DNA of 64,000 nucleotides from the NCBI GenBank assembly GCA_947474755.1, contig CANJJE010000007.1, forward strand, positions 1 through 64,000, given 5' to 3'. The stretch is from Burkholderiales bacterium. GTDB lineage: Bacteria; Pseudomonadota; Gammaproteobacteria; Burkholderiales; Burkholderiaceae_C. Below, piece after piece: positions 55,350-64,000 of this stretch (positions within the stretch are counted from its first letter, which is position 1; every line of letters begins with the position of its first letter). The notes under the pieces are model-generated. The model was not told where the DNA came from. It did not search any database and worked only from the letters and a program-made list of their open reading frames with translations. The position numbers and the translations under genes were made by a program.

Positions 55350-56315
55350 ATGCCCGTTCAATGGTTCCCGGGTCACATGAACTCGACCAAGAAGGCCATC
55401 ATCGAGCGGGTCAAGGCCATCGATGTCGTGATCGAGATGCTCGATGCCCGACTGCCGGGGTCCAGTGGGAACCCGCTGCTGGCCGAACTGACGCGTGGAA
55501 AGCCGGCACTGAAGGTGCTCAACAAGCAGGACCTGGCCGACCCGCAGCGCACCGCGCTGTGGCTTGAGCACTTCAATGCGCAGCCGGGCACCCAGGCGGT
55601 GGCACTCGACGGCCGGGCCGGCGCACCGGTGCACCGCGCCGTCGATGCCTGCCGCGAACTGGCGCCCTTGCGCGGCGGCATGGTCAAGCCGCTGCGGGTG
55701 CTGATCTGCGGCATTCCCAATGTCGGTAAATCGACGGTGATCAATTCGCTGGCTGGTCGGGTTGCTGCGAAGACCGGCGACGAACCCGGCATCACCAAGC
55801 TCGAGCAGAAGATCGTCATCGCCAGCGATTTCTATCTGTACGACACACCGGGCATGCTGTGGCCGCGCATCGTGGTGGAGCAAAGTGGCTATCACCTGGC
55901 AGCCAGCGGGGCCGTCGGGCGCAATGCCTATGACGACGAGGAAGTGGCGCTGGTGTTGCTGGCCACGCTGAACCGCGACTACCCCGGCCAGATCGAGCGG
56001 CGTTACCGCCTCGATGCGGCAGTGATCCGCACTGATGACGAACGACTGGCTGCGATCGGCCGCCAGCGCGGTGCCGTTCTCCCCGGCGGACGCATCAGCC
56101 TGCAGAAGGCCGCCGAGATCGTGCTGCACGATTTCCGCTCGGGCAGTGTGGGCCGCGTCACGCTGGAGACTCCGCAGGATTGGTTGCGATGGCAGGCCGA
56201 GGCGGCGGTCAAGGAGGCCGAGCGCGCGACTGAACGTGAAGCGAAGAAAAAAGCCGGGTCCAGATCCAGGGACCCGTCACAGACGCCGACAGGACCTCCA
56301 CCAGTTCCCGGGTGA
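55350..56315 (+). CDS. ylqF: Ribosome biogenesis GTPase YlqF/RbgA
   Basis: MPVQWFPGHMNSTKKAIIERVKAIDVVIEMLDARLPGSSGNPLL; circularly permuted G motifs NKQD then GIPNVGKSTVINSL. Confidence 0.96.
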   Translation: MPVQWFPGHMNSTKKAIIERVKAIDVVIEMLDARLPGSSGNPLLAELTRGKPALKVLNKQDLADPQRTALWLEHFNAQPGTQAVALDGRAGAPVHRAVDACRELAPLRGGMVKPLRVLICGIPNVGKSTVINSLAGRVAAKTGDEPGITKLEQKIVIASDFYLYDTPGMLWPRIVVEQSGYHLAASGAVGRNAYDDEEVALVLLATLNRDYPGQIERRYRLDAAVIRTDDERLAAIGRQRGAVLPGGRISLQKAAEIVLHDFRSGSVGRVTLETPQDWLRWQAEAAVKEAERATEREAKKKAGSRSRDPSQTPTGPPPVPG

Positions 56316-56484
56316 CCGGGCCGTTCTCGATGCAGGGCACGGCGTCGCGCATGTCGCGACGAGTCGCCTCGGCTTCCTTCATCTCCATGACGTGACTCTC
56401 GGACACATATGCCCCGCCAGCATGGCTGAAGGGCAGGCAGCCCAGTTCGTCGAGGATCGCGAGGCCCATGCGCATCAGGCGCAA
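56209..56484 (-). CDS. Hypothetical protein (weak)
   Basis: TTG-start ORF with plausible composition (ILDELGCLPFSHAGGAYVSESHVMEMKEAEATRRDMRDAVP...) between ylqF and the reductase; overlaps the 3' end of ylqF. Confidence 0.25.
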   Translation of the reverse strand: MRLMRMGLAILDELGCLPFSHAGGAYVSESHVMEMKEAEATRRDMRDAVPCIENGPVTRELVEVLSASVTGPWIWTRLFSSLHVQSRARPP

Positions 56485-56593
56485 TGCAATGCGCCCGGCC
56501 TCGCGCTGCGCTTTCTCTTGCCGGGCAGTTTGCCTGGTGGGGGGATGTGGGTGGATGCCGAAAGGCAGTAGCGCCGAGTCTCTCGCTGCCGCG

Positions 56594-57691
56594 TCATTGC
56601 GGGGGTGTCACGCCAAGCAGGCGATGAAGCCGTGTGCTCGTCGTGGTGTACTGCACCTGCATCGGTCGATCAGGAAACACGATGGCGGCTGCGGCGTAGG
56701 CAGCCATGGTCGCCTCGTGGAAGCCGCAGACGATCAGCTTCTTCTTGCCAGGGTAGGTGTTCACGTCGCCAACAGCGAAGATTCCCGGCACGCTGGTCTC
56801 GAACTTCTCGGTATCCACCACGATCTGCTTGCGTTCGAACTGAATGCCCCAGTCGGCGATCGGCCCCAGCTTCGGGCTCAGCCCCCACAGCACCAGCAGC
56901 AGACCAGCGGGCAGTGAATCGGTGACGCCCCTCGCGTCACTGATCTTCAGGTGCGTCAGTGTGTCGCCGCTCGATTCAAAGCCTACCGGCTGTCCTGCGA
57001 CGAAGCGCATGCGGCCTGCATCGCAAGCCGCACGCATCTGATCGACCAGCGCAGGCGCAGCCTTGAATGCATCTCGACGGTGCAGCAGCGTGATGCTGGC
57101 CGGCCGATCGGACTCGGCGGCAGACAGCTTCAATGCCAGTTCGAGCGCCGCATCGTCTTCGCCGAGCACGACCACATGCTGACCGGTCGGCTGCGGCAGG
57201 GCGTCGCCGCTGTGAAACACCTGACGATCGACGAAGCGTTCGAGCCCGTCGAGCTTCAAGTGCCGAGGCATGAAGGATCCGACGCCGCCGGCAATGAAGA
57301 GCGTGCGCGCCACAAAGTGGCTGCCCGTCGATGTGCCGACCTCGAAGCGCCCGTCCGCCATCGCTTCGACCCTGCTGACCTGCTGTGCCATGTGAAACGT
57401 CGGTGCCATCGGCGCGATCTGCGTCAGCAAGCGATCGATCAACTCACGGCCGGTGCATACCGGCACCGCAGGGATGTCGTAGATCGGCTTGTCCGGATAC
57501 AGCGCAATGCACTGGCCGCCCGGAGAGGGCAGGCTGTCGATCACGTGGCAGCGGACCTCGAGCAGACCCAGCTGGAAGACCTGGAACAGGCCGACCGGTC
57601 CCGCGCCGATCACCAAGGCGTCGGTGTGGATCGGCGCGATGTCGGGGTTCAGCGGATCAATTCCGACAGCTTGCCGGTCTTGTCTTTCCAC
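56594..57691 (-). CDS. FAD-dependent NAD(P) oxidoreductase, thioredoxin-reductase-like ferredoxin-NADP reductase
   Basis: [55 protein letters not shown]...[32 protein letters not shown]. Start uncertain: GTG at 57691 or a non-canonical start near the fdxA stop. Confidence 0.9.
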   Translation of the reverse strand: MERQDRQAVGIDPLNPDIAPIHTDALVIGAGPVGLFQVFQLGLLEVRCHVIDSLPSPGGQCIALYPDKPIYDIPAVPVCTGRELIDRLLTQIAPMAPTFHMAQQVSRVEAMADGRFEVGTSTGSHFVARTLFIAGGVGSFMPRHLKLDGLERFVDRQVFHSGDALPQPTGQHVVVLGEDDAALELALKLSAAESDRPASITLLHRRDAFKAAPALVDQMRAACDAGRMRFVAGQPVGFESSGDTLTHLKISDARGVTDSLPAGLLLVLWGLSPKLGPIADWGIQFERKQIVVDTEKFETSVPGIFAVGDVNTYPGKKKLIVCGFHEATMAAYAAAAIVFPDRPMQVQYTTTSTRLHRLLGVTPPQ

Positions 57692-57975
57692 TCGTCGGCA
57701 TCGGGCAGGGGCATCTTGCGCTTGGTGATGCTCGGCCAACCGATGCGCGAGAGCTCGGCGTTCAGCTTGATCATGTGCTGCTGGTCGCCTGGCACATCTT
57801 CCTCCGGCATGATCGCGTTGACCGGGCACTCGGGAATGCATACCGCGCAATCGATGCACTCGTCCGGGTCGATCGTCAGGAAATTCGGACCTTCGCGGAA
57901 GCAGTCGACGGGACACACATCCACGCAGTCGGTGTATTTGCAGCGGATGCAGGATTCGGTGACGACGTGGGTCAT
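57649..57975 (-). CDS. fdxA: Ferredoxin FdxA (7Fe-8S type)
   Basis: [55 protein letters not shown]. Confidence 0.96.
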   Translation of the reverse strand: MTHVVTESCIRCKYTDCVDVCPVDCFREGPNFLTIDPDECIDCAVCIPECPVNAIMPEEDVPGDQQHMIKLNAELSRIGWPSITKRKMPLPDADEWKDKTGKLSELIR

Positions 57976-58048
57976 GACTGAGGCTCGGTGAGGCTGCGAA
58001 AGCAGGGTTGAGAAAACAGGCGGACGCCAATCGCGTCCACCGCCAATT

Positions 58049-58852
58049 TTACGTGTTCATCGAGGCCGGCCAAAGCGCAGCGCCGTTGACGCTGGCGGGC
58101 GATTCGACTTTGTTCAGCGGGCGGGCTCCAGCGCCCACCACGACCACCGTCGGTCGGCCGGCGTGCAGCATGCTGGCGCGGCCCAGTGTGGCCACGGTGT
58201 GGTCGCTGTGCAATTCATCGGGCCAGCCAGCGCGTGACACCACGCACGCTCCGGTTTCGCCAGCCCAGCCCGCTTTCATCAGCTTGCGGGAGAGCACGGC
58301 GAGTTGCTTGCCGGCCATGTAGAACACCTCGGTGTCGGCACTCCCGCTGTCGCGGACGATGTCGGTGGGTGTGGCGGTCATGACGGTGGAAAAGCTGACG
58401 CTGCGGCCCACACCGCGACGCGTCAGCGGGCGCTGTGCCGAAGCGGCAGCGGCCAGCGCAGCGGTCACGCCGGGTACCACCTCGCAGGCAATGCCAGCAT
58501 CAGCCATGGCTTGCAGTTCTTCCTCCAGCCGACCGAACACGCTCGGATCACCACCCTTCAGCCGCACCACCAGACCACCGGAACCGAGCTCGCGGGCGCA
58601 CTTGATCAGCAGCGCGTTGATCGCCTCCTGACCTGTACTGTCGGCAAAGCCGCGCTTGCCCACGTGCAGCCAGCGCGCCTGTGGTGCCAGTTCGCGCAGC
58701 GCCGGGTCGGCCAGTGCATCGCTCAGCACCACGGCCGCCTGCGACAGGCGCTGAGCACCGCGCAGCGTGATCAGATCAGCCTGACCCGGACCTGCGCCGA
58801 CGAAAGCGACGCGGCCTGCGGGGGCGGATGGGAGCAAGGGCGTGGCGGCCAT
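58049..58852 (-). CDS. cobA: Uroporphyrinogen-III C-methyltransferase
   Basis: [38 protein letters not shown]...[14 protein letters not shown]. Confidence 0.95.
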   Translation of the reverse strand: MAATPLLPSAPAGRVAFVGAGPGQADLITLRGAQRLSQAAVVLSDALADPALRELAPQARWLHVGKRGFADSTGQEAINALLIKCARELGSGGLVVRLKGGDPSVFGRLEEELQAMADAGIACEVVPGVTAALAAAASAQRPLTRRGVGRSVSFSTVMTATPTDIVRDSGSADTEVFYMAGKQLAVLSRKLMKAGWAGETGACVVSRAGWPDELHSDHTVATLGRASMLHAGRPTVVVVGAGARPLNKVESPASVNGAALWPASMNT

Positions 58853-58854
58853 CG

Positions 58855-60234
58855 TCAGACCGTGCTTGTTTGCACCAGCAACGCGCCACTGGTGCGGTTG
58901 ATCGTCGGATCGACGACTATCAGCGAGCCGCCCGTCCGGTTTGAAGCATAGGCTTCCACCGGCAGCGGCTGCTGCGTTTCGACGATGACCCGGCCGATCT
59001 CGTTGACGCCGAGCTGATGCGCATCGACCACTCCGAGCGTGTGGATGTCGAGCCGGTTCTCGATGCTGGCGATTCGTGCCTGCACCCAGCGGTTGCCATG
59101 GCGCACCCAGTACTTGCGACCCACCACCGCGGGTTCGGTGTCCAGCCAGGCAAGCGTTGCGGGAAAGCTTTGCTGTCCGTTGACGCTGTTCGGCGTCGCG
59201 ATCCAGTCGCCGCGGGACACATCGAGCTGGCGGTCGAGCACGACGCCGGCCGACCAGCCGGCCTGGGCGCGCTCGACCACGCTGCCGGCCAGCCGCACTT
59301 CCGCGACCACGGCGCGTTCGCCGCTCGGGAAGATCTGCACCTCATCGCCAGCCTTCACGGTGCCGTGGGCGATACGCCCGTACAGACTGCGCGGCTGGTG
59401 GCCGACCCCCGTGCTGCCATCGCCGTCGTCTCTGGCGACGTACTGCACCGGTATCAGCAGGTCGCCTTCGGTGCGCTCCTGGGCGACCGGCAGCGATTCG
59501 AGCAATTGCAGCAGCGTCGGCCCGCCATACCAGGTACTCCAGTCGCTCACGTCGGTGACGACGGTCTGAGTCACGTTGTCACCGCGCAAGGCCGACACTG
59601 GCACGATGCCGGCAACGGCAATGCCAGCTTCCTTGGCAAACGAGCGCAGCGCGACGCTGACCGCATCGAATGCCTGCTGCGGATCGGCCACGGCGTCGAG
59701 CTTGTTGACCGCAAACACGATGCTCGGCACGCGCAACAAGTGAGCCAGCAGCGAGTGGCGGCGAGTCTGGGGCAGCAACACCAGCGGCAACTGCCGGGTG
59801 TCGAGCTTGGTGATGTCGACCAGCACCACAGCCGCGTCGCTACCGGCCGCGGCGGTCACCATATTGCGGGTGTACTGCTCATGGCCCGGTGCGTCGGCGA
59901 TGATGAACTTGCGGTGTCGGGTGGCGAAATAGCGGTAGGCGACGTCGATCGTGATGCCCTGCTCACGCTCGGCTTCAAGGCCATCGGTCAGCAGAGACAG
60001 GTCGATGGGCGCACCGGCGGCCTTCTTCTCCAGCGTGTCGAGCTGGTCGGCCAGGATCGCCCGGCTGTCGAACAGCAGGCGGCCGATCAGCGTGCTCTTG
60101 CCGTCATCGACACTACCGGCGGTGAGGAAGCGCAAGGCGCGGTGATCCGCGACTTTCGTCAGGGACTCGCGGTGATCCGCGACTTTCGTCAGGGACTCGC
60201 GGTGATCCGGCTGCGCGTTCAGGGATGTCGTCAT
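58855..60234 (-). CDS. cysN: Sulfate adenylyltransferase subunit 1
   Basis: LRFLTAGSVDDGKSTLIGRLLFDSRAILADQLDTLEKK...DAPGHEQYTRNMVTAAAGSD; no C-terminal APS-kinase fusion. Confidence 0.97.
   Translation of the reverse strand: MTTSLNAQPDHRESLTKVADHRESLTKVADHRALRFLTAGSVDDGKSTLIGRLLFDSRAILADQLDTLEKKAAGAPIDLSLLTDGLEAEREQGITIDVAYRYFATRHRKFIIADAPGHEQYTRNMVTAAAGSDAAVVLVDITKLDTRQLPLVLLPQTRRHSLLAHLLRVPSIVFAVNKLDAVADPQQAFDAVSVALRSFAKEAGIAVAGIVPVSALRGDNVTQTVVTDVSDWSTWYGGPTLLQLLESLPVAQERTEGDLLIPVQYVARDDGDGSTGVGHQPRSLYGRIAHGTVKAGDEVQIFPSGERAVVAEVRLAGSVVERAQAGWSAGVVLDRQLDVSRGDWIATPNSVNGQQSFPATLAWLDTEPAVVGRKYWVRHGNRWVQARIASIENRLDIHTLGVVDAHQLGVNEIGRVIVETQQPLPVEAYASNRTGGSLIVVDPTINRTSGALLVQTSTV
60141..60209. 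repeat. 30-bp in-frame tandem repeat within cysN 5' end
   Basis: GGTGATCCGCGACTTTCGTCAGGGACTCGC at 60141-60170 and 60171-60200, plus 9 bp of a third copy (GGTGATCCG). Confidence 0.95.
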
Positions 60235-61202
60235 CAGAAATAGCCTTCCTTCTTGCGCCGTTCCATCGAAGCGTCGGAGGTTCGGTCATCCATGCGGGTC
60301 GCGCCACGTTCGCTGACCGTCACCTGCAGCGTTTCAGCGACGATTTCGGTGGCATTGGTGGCCGGGCTCTCGACCGGACAGGTGCAGGTCATGTCGCCCA
60401 CGGTGCGAAAGCGCACCCGGGCGGTCTCGACGGTCTCGCCAGCTTCGGGCGGCGTGACCTCGGTCAGGGGCACGAGCAGACCCTTGCGACGGATCACCTG
60501 CCGGTCGTGCGCGAAGTACAGGCTTGGCAGCGGGATGTCTTCGCGCGCCAGGTACAGCCACACGTCGAGCTCGGTCCAGTTGCTGATCGGGAAGGCGCGC
60601 ATGTGCTCGCCCGGCTTGATGCGGGTGTTGAACAGCGTCCACAGCTCGGGTCGCTGCTCCTTCGGCTGCCATTGGCCGAAGCTGTCGCGGTGGCTGAAGA
60701 TGCGTTCCTTCGCGCGCGCCTTTTCCTCGTCCCGGCGAGCGCCGCCCATGAGCACGTCGAAGCGGTGTTCCTCGATGGCTTCGAGCAGCGCCACGGTCTG
60801 GTGGCCGTTTCGCGATTCGAGCGGGTGCGCCAGGCGCACCGTGCCTCGCTTGATGGAGTCTTCCAGGTGCCCCACCACCAGCCGCTCGCCCATCTCGGCG
60901 ACTCGGCGGTCGCGGAACTCGATCACTTCCGGAAAGTTGTGCCCGGTGTCGACGTGCAGCAGCGGGAAGGGCAGGCGGCCCCTGAACTCATTGGGATTGT
61001 CAGCACTGACCTTGGTCTTGAAAGCCTTCTCGGCCAGACGCAGCACCACGCAGGAGTCCTTGCCGCCGGAGAACAACAGGGCAGGGCGCTCGAACGCCGC
61101 GACGGTTTCGCGCAGGATGAAGATGGCTTCTTCCTCGAGCCAGTCGAGGTGGGTCTGATCCAGCTCGGGCAGCAGTTGCTGTACGGTGGTGGCGGCGTTC
61201 AT
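60234..61202 (-). CDS. cysD: Sulfate adenylyltransferase subunit 2
   Basis: LDWLEEEAIFILRETVAAFERPALLFSGGKDSCVVLRLAEKAF...PFPLLHVDTGHNFPEVIEFRD. Confidence 0.97.
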   Translation of the reverse strand: MNAATTVQQLLPELDQTHLDWLEEEAIFILRETVAAFERPALLFSGGKDSCVVLRLAEKAFKTKVSADNPNEFRGRLPFPLLHVDTGHNFPEVIEFRDRRVAEMGERLVVGHLEDSIKRGTVRLAHPLESRNGHQTVALLEAIEEHRFDVLMGGARRDEEKARAKERIFSHRDSFGQWQPKEQRPELWTLFNTRIKPGEHMRAFPISNWTELDVWLYLAREDIPLPSLYFAHDRQVIRRKGLLVPLTEVTPPEAGETVETARVRFRTVGDMTCTCPVESPATNATEIVAETLQVTVSERGATRMDDRTSDASMERRKKEGYF

Positions 61203-61966
61203 GGTCTTTCTCCGGTCATCGATACGGCGCCCTCGGGTGCGGCTTCCTTGACGTGCAGGCCGCACTCCTTGGCCTTCTCGTCTTCCCACCACCATCGGCC
61301 GGCGCGGAAGTCCTCGCCCACCGCGATGGCGCGGGTACACGGGGCACAGCCAATGCTGGGCATGAACTGATCGTGCAGCGGGTTGTAGGGCACCTCGTTG
61401 GTGGCGACGTGGTGCCAGACATCGTTCCAGGTCCAGTCGGCCAGCGGATTGAACTTGATGCGCCCCTGGCCATCGCCCTCGCTGAAGGGCACGACCGCGC
61501 GAGTGTTCGACTGCTCGCGGCGCAGGCCGGTGACCCAGGCACTTCGCCCGGCCATCATGCGCGCCAGTGGTTCCATCTTGCGGATACCGCAGCAGGCCTT
61601 GCGAAGTTCCAGGCTTTGGTACATCGCGTCCTTGCCGTTGGTGGCCACGAAGTGAACGACCGATTCATTCACCGGCTTGAACACATCGACAGCGAGGCCA
61701 TAGCGTTGCTCGATGCGCGGGATCAGCGCCAGCGTCTCGGCATGCAGCATGCCGGTGTCCAGCGTCGCGATCGAGACGCCCTGCGCGCCGCCCAGTCCGT
61801 GACGCGCGATCAGGTCAGTCAGCACCATGTCCTCGACGCCGAGGCTGGTCGATTGCACGATGCAGCCTCCGTGCGCCGCAACAGCTTCCTTGAGCACTGC
61901 GACGGCGTGGGCCAGGCGATCTTCGAAGCCCGGCGTGTTGCGGGCGTAGAGGTCGATCGCGCTCAT
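61199..61966 (-). CDS. cysH: Phosphoadenylyl/adenylyl-sulfate reductase
   Basis: IVQSTSLGVEDMVLTDLIARHGL...RKACCGIRKMEPL...SIGCAPCTRAIAVGEDFRAGRWWWEDEKAKECGLH. Confidence 0.96.
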   Translation of the reverse strand: MSAIDLYARNTPGFEDRLAHAVAVLKEAVAAHGGCIVQSTSLGVEDMVLTDLIARHGLGGAQGVSIATLDTGMLHAETLALIPRIEQRYGLAVDVFKPVNESVVHFVATNGKDAMYQSLELRKACCGIRKMEPLARMMAGRSAWVTGLRREQSNTRAVVPFSEGDGQGRIKFNPLADWTWNDVWHHVATNEVPYNPLHDQFMPSIGCAPCTRAIAVGEDFRAGRWWWEDEKAKECGLHVKEAAPEGAVSMTGERP

Positions 61967-62499
61967 ATCGATGCCCCCGCATTGAGGTAGCCGTTCGTGC
62001 CGTTCGACGCCTCATCCTCAGGGCGAGCGAAATGCGGGCGATGCTCCTGCACATCTCCCTGATAGAAACCGGGGAAGAAGGCCAGTGCGCGCTCGGCCGC
62101 TTCGCGAGACTGATCGGCGCGCAGCACCACCGCGTCGAAGCCCGTGCGTTGCAGCAGCGGCAGCATGTCGACCAGCACCTCGCCGAGTGCGCGAATCTCG
62201 CCGGGGAAGCGGTAGCGCGAGCGCAGCAGGTGAGCCTGACTGTAGGCGCGGCCATCGACCCATTTCGGGAAGCGCAGCGCGATCAGGCCCAGTCTGGGCA
62301 GGTCGGCTTCAATGTCGCGGATGTCCTGGTCGTTTTCGAGGATCACGCCCACTGGCATGCCTGTGGGCCAGTGATTGCACACGCTGTGCCATTGGAGCCA
62401 GGTCAGCAGCAGGTTCGGCTTGGGTGTGATGGTGACCATCGGGCCGTCGTCGCCATGGACGGTACGCCAAGGGTCTTGCGTGGCTTGGACGAATTTCAT
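61963..62499 (-). CDS. DUF934 domain protein
   Basis: VGVILENDQDIRDIEADLPRLGLIALRFPKWVDGRAYSQAHLLRSRYRFPGEIRALGEVLVDML; between cysH and cysI as is usual. Confidence 0.93.
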   Translation of the reverse strand: MKFVQATQDPWRTVHGDDGPMVTITPKPNLLLTWLQWHSVCNHWPTGMPVGVILENDQDIRDIEADLPRLGLIALRFPKWVDGRAYSQAHLLRSRYRFPGEIRALGEVLVDMLPLLQRTGFDAVVLRADQSREAAERALAFFPGFYQGDVQEHRPHFARPEDEASNGTNGYLNAGASI

Positions 62500-62510
62500 G
62501 GTGCTTCTTC

Positions 62511-64000
62511 TCAATCCATGCGGGCGGTGTCGGCCGATGGTTCGCGCGCGGTCGTTCGGCGTACCGTATTGGTCGCTGCCTTGAAGGGGTCGAGCCCGAT
62601 GCGCTTGACGGTGTCGATGAAGCGTTCGCTGCCCTGGCGCTGCGACAGGTAGGTGTTGATCACCGCTTCGACCGCGTCGGCCGCTTCGTCGGCGGCGAAT
62701 GACGGACCGATCACCTTGCCGGCCACCGGGCCACCGCTGATCGCCGATCCGTCGGAGCCGCCAAGCGTGATCTGGTACCACTCGGCACCGTCCTTGTCGA
62801 CACCGAGGATGCCGATGTGGCCGCTGTGGTGGTGTCCGCACGAATTGATGCAGCCACTGATGTGCAGGTCGATGTCGCCGATGTCCCAGAGTTCGTCGAG
62901 GTCCTGGTAACGCTCGGTGATCTCGGCGGCCAGCGGTATCGAACGTGCATTGGCCAGCGCGCAGAAATCGCCACCGGGGCAGGCGATCATGTCGGTGAGC
63001 AGGCCGATGTTGGGCGTCGCGAAGCTGGCGTTGCGCGCGGCTTCCCACAACGCGGGCAGGTCGCTTTCGAGCACCCACGGCAGCACCAGGTTCTGGTCGT
63101 GCGAGACGCGCGACTCGCCGTGGCTGTAGCGGTCGGCGAGATCGGCGGCCAGCTCCATCTGGGCGTCGGTGATGTCGCCAGGCGCCTGCCCTGTCCGTTT
63201 CAGCGACAAGGTCACTGCCCGGTAGCCGCTCAGCTTGTGGGCGTGCACATTGCGTTCGATCCAGCGGGCGTAGCTGGCCGGGAGATCGGCGGGCATTGGG
63301 ATACCGGTCGAGGGGCGTGCAGCCACGTCTGCGGGGATCACGAAGCTCGCGTTGACGCGGTCGAATTCCGACTGCGGAATGATGTGCGCCGTGCCGCCGA
63401 CATCGCGCTCCAGGATGTCCTTGAACTCGGCGTTCACGTCGTCGACGAATCGCTGGCCTTCGGCCTTCACCAGGATCTTGATGCGTGCCTTGTAGATGTT
63501 GTCGCGCCGTCCATAGCGGTTGTAGACGCGCACGACGGCCTCGATGAAGACGAGGATCTGTTGCCACGGAAGGAATTCGCGGAATACCGTGCCGATGACT
63601 GGCGTGCGCCCCATCCCGCCGCCAACCAGCACCTTGAAGCCGACTTCGCCCATGGCGTTCTTGACCACATGCAGGCCGATGTCATGCCAGCCGATGGCTG
63701 CGCGATCTTCGATGGCCCCCGTGACCGCGATCTTGAACTTGCGCGGCAGGAAGGCGAACTCGGGGTGCAGCGTGCTCCACTGCCGCATGATTTCGCAGTA
63801 AGGCCGCGGGTCGACCGATTCGTCGGGCGCGATGCCGGCGAAGCAGTCGCTGGTGATGTTGCGGATGCAGTTGCCACTGGTCTGGATGCCATGCATGTTG
63901 ACGGCTGCCAACTGGTCCAGCACGTCGGCGCTCTTGTTCAGCGCAATCCAGTTGTATTGCAGGTTCTGCCGCGTCGTGAAGTGTGCATAGCCTCGGTCGT
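62511..64000 (-). CDS. cysI: Nitrite/sulfite reductase (hemoprotein) CysI-like, N-terminus outside window
   Basis: NMHGIQTSGNCIRNITSDCFAGIAPDESVDPRPYCEIMRQWS...SGCINSCGHHHSGHIGILGVDKDG; open to the window end. Confidence 0.93.
   Translation of the reverse strand, partial: DRGYAHFTTRQNLQYNWIALNKSADVLDQLAAVNMHGIQTSGNCIRNITSDCFAGIAPDESVDPRPYCEIMRQWSTLHPEFAFLPRKFKIAVTGAIEDRAAIGWHDIGLHVVKNAMGEVGFKVLVGGGMGRTPVIGTVFREFLPWQQILVFIEAVVRVYNRYGRRDNIYKARIKILVKAEGQRFVDDVNAEFKDILERDVGGTAHIIPQSEFDRVNASFVIPADVAARPSTGIPMPADLPASYARWIERNVHAHKLSGYRAVTLSLKRTGQAPGDITDAQMELAADLADRYSHGESRVSHDQNLVLPWVLESDLPALWEAARNASFATPNIGLLTDMIACPGGDFCALANARSIPLAAEITERYQDLDELWDIGDIDLHISGCINSCGHHHSGHIGILGVDKDGAEWYQITLGGSDGSAISGGPVAGKVIGPSFAADEAADAVEAVINTYLSQRQGSERFIDTVKRIGLDPFKAATNTVRRTTAREPSADTARMD

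Noticed and set aside
60141-60209. Repeat considered as a CRISPR fragment
   Set aside because: Copies are directly adjacent with no spacers and lie in frame inside cysN.
60113-60307. 64-aa minus ORF with repeated SRGSPRVPDE
   Set aside because: Alternate-frame reading of the cysN tandem repeat; the cysN frame is clearly the real one.

Overview
The window is a gene-dense, high-GC chromosomal segment, most likely from a betaproteobacterium (Burkholderiales-like gene content and order). No phage, transposon, CRISPR array or tRNA/rRNA gene was seen. Most of it is housekeeping: carAB-greA, yhbY/rlmE-ftsH-folP-glmM, a pstSCAB-phoU-phoB-phoR operon, rpmE2-rho-trxA, an AddAB-like nuclease/helicase pair, murI, dnaX-ybaB-recR, mltD-gloB/methyltransferase-rnhA, rpsF-priB-rpsR-rplI, fdxA plus an FAD reductase, and a sulfate-assimilation cluster (cobA-cysN-cysD-cysH-DUF934-cysI). 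The main accessory element is a five-gene operon (46178-53934) with the architecture of an acetophenone-carboxylase-type ATP-dependent carboxylase (HyuA-like, small CxxC protein, HyuA-like, HyuB-like, ApcE-like). It overlaps a downstream CobW/G3E metallochaperone-type GTPase gene. Features absent from the ORF track: an SRP 4.5S RNA gene (minus strand, ~35460-35556), a full-consensus sigma-54 promoter (31817-31832) in front of a degenerate-kinase/HDOD fusion gene, a symmetric pair of divergent PHO-box promoters between pstS and a fasciclin-domain lipoprotein gene, mutually exclusive hairpins upstream of rlmE, palindromic candidate operators upstream of the carboxylase operon, and a 30-bp in-frame tandem repeat in cysN. 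All assignments come from reading the sequence and recalling protein families; no database search was run.
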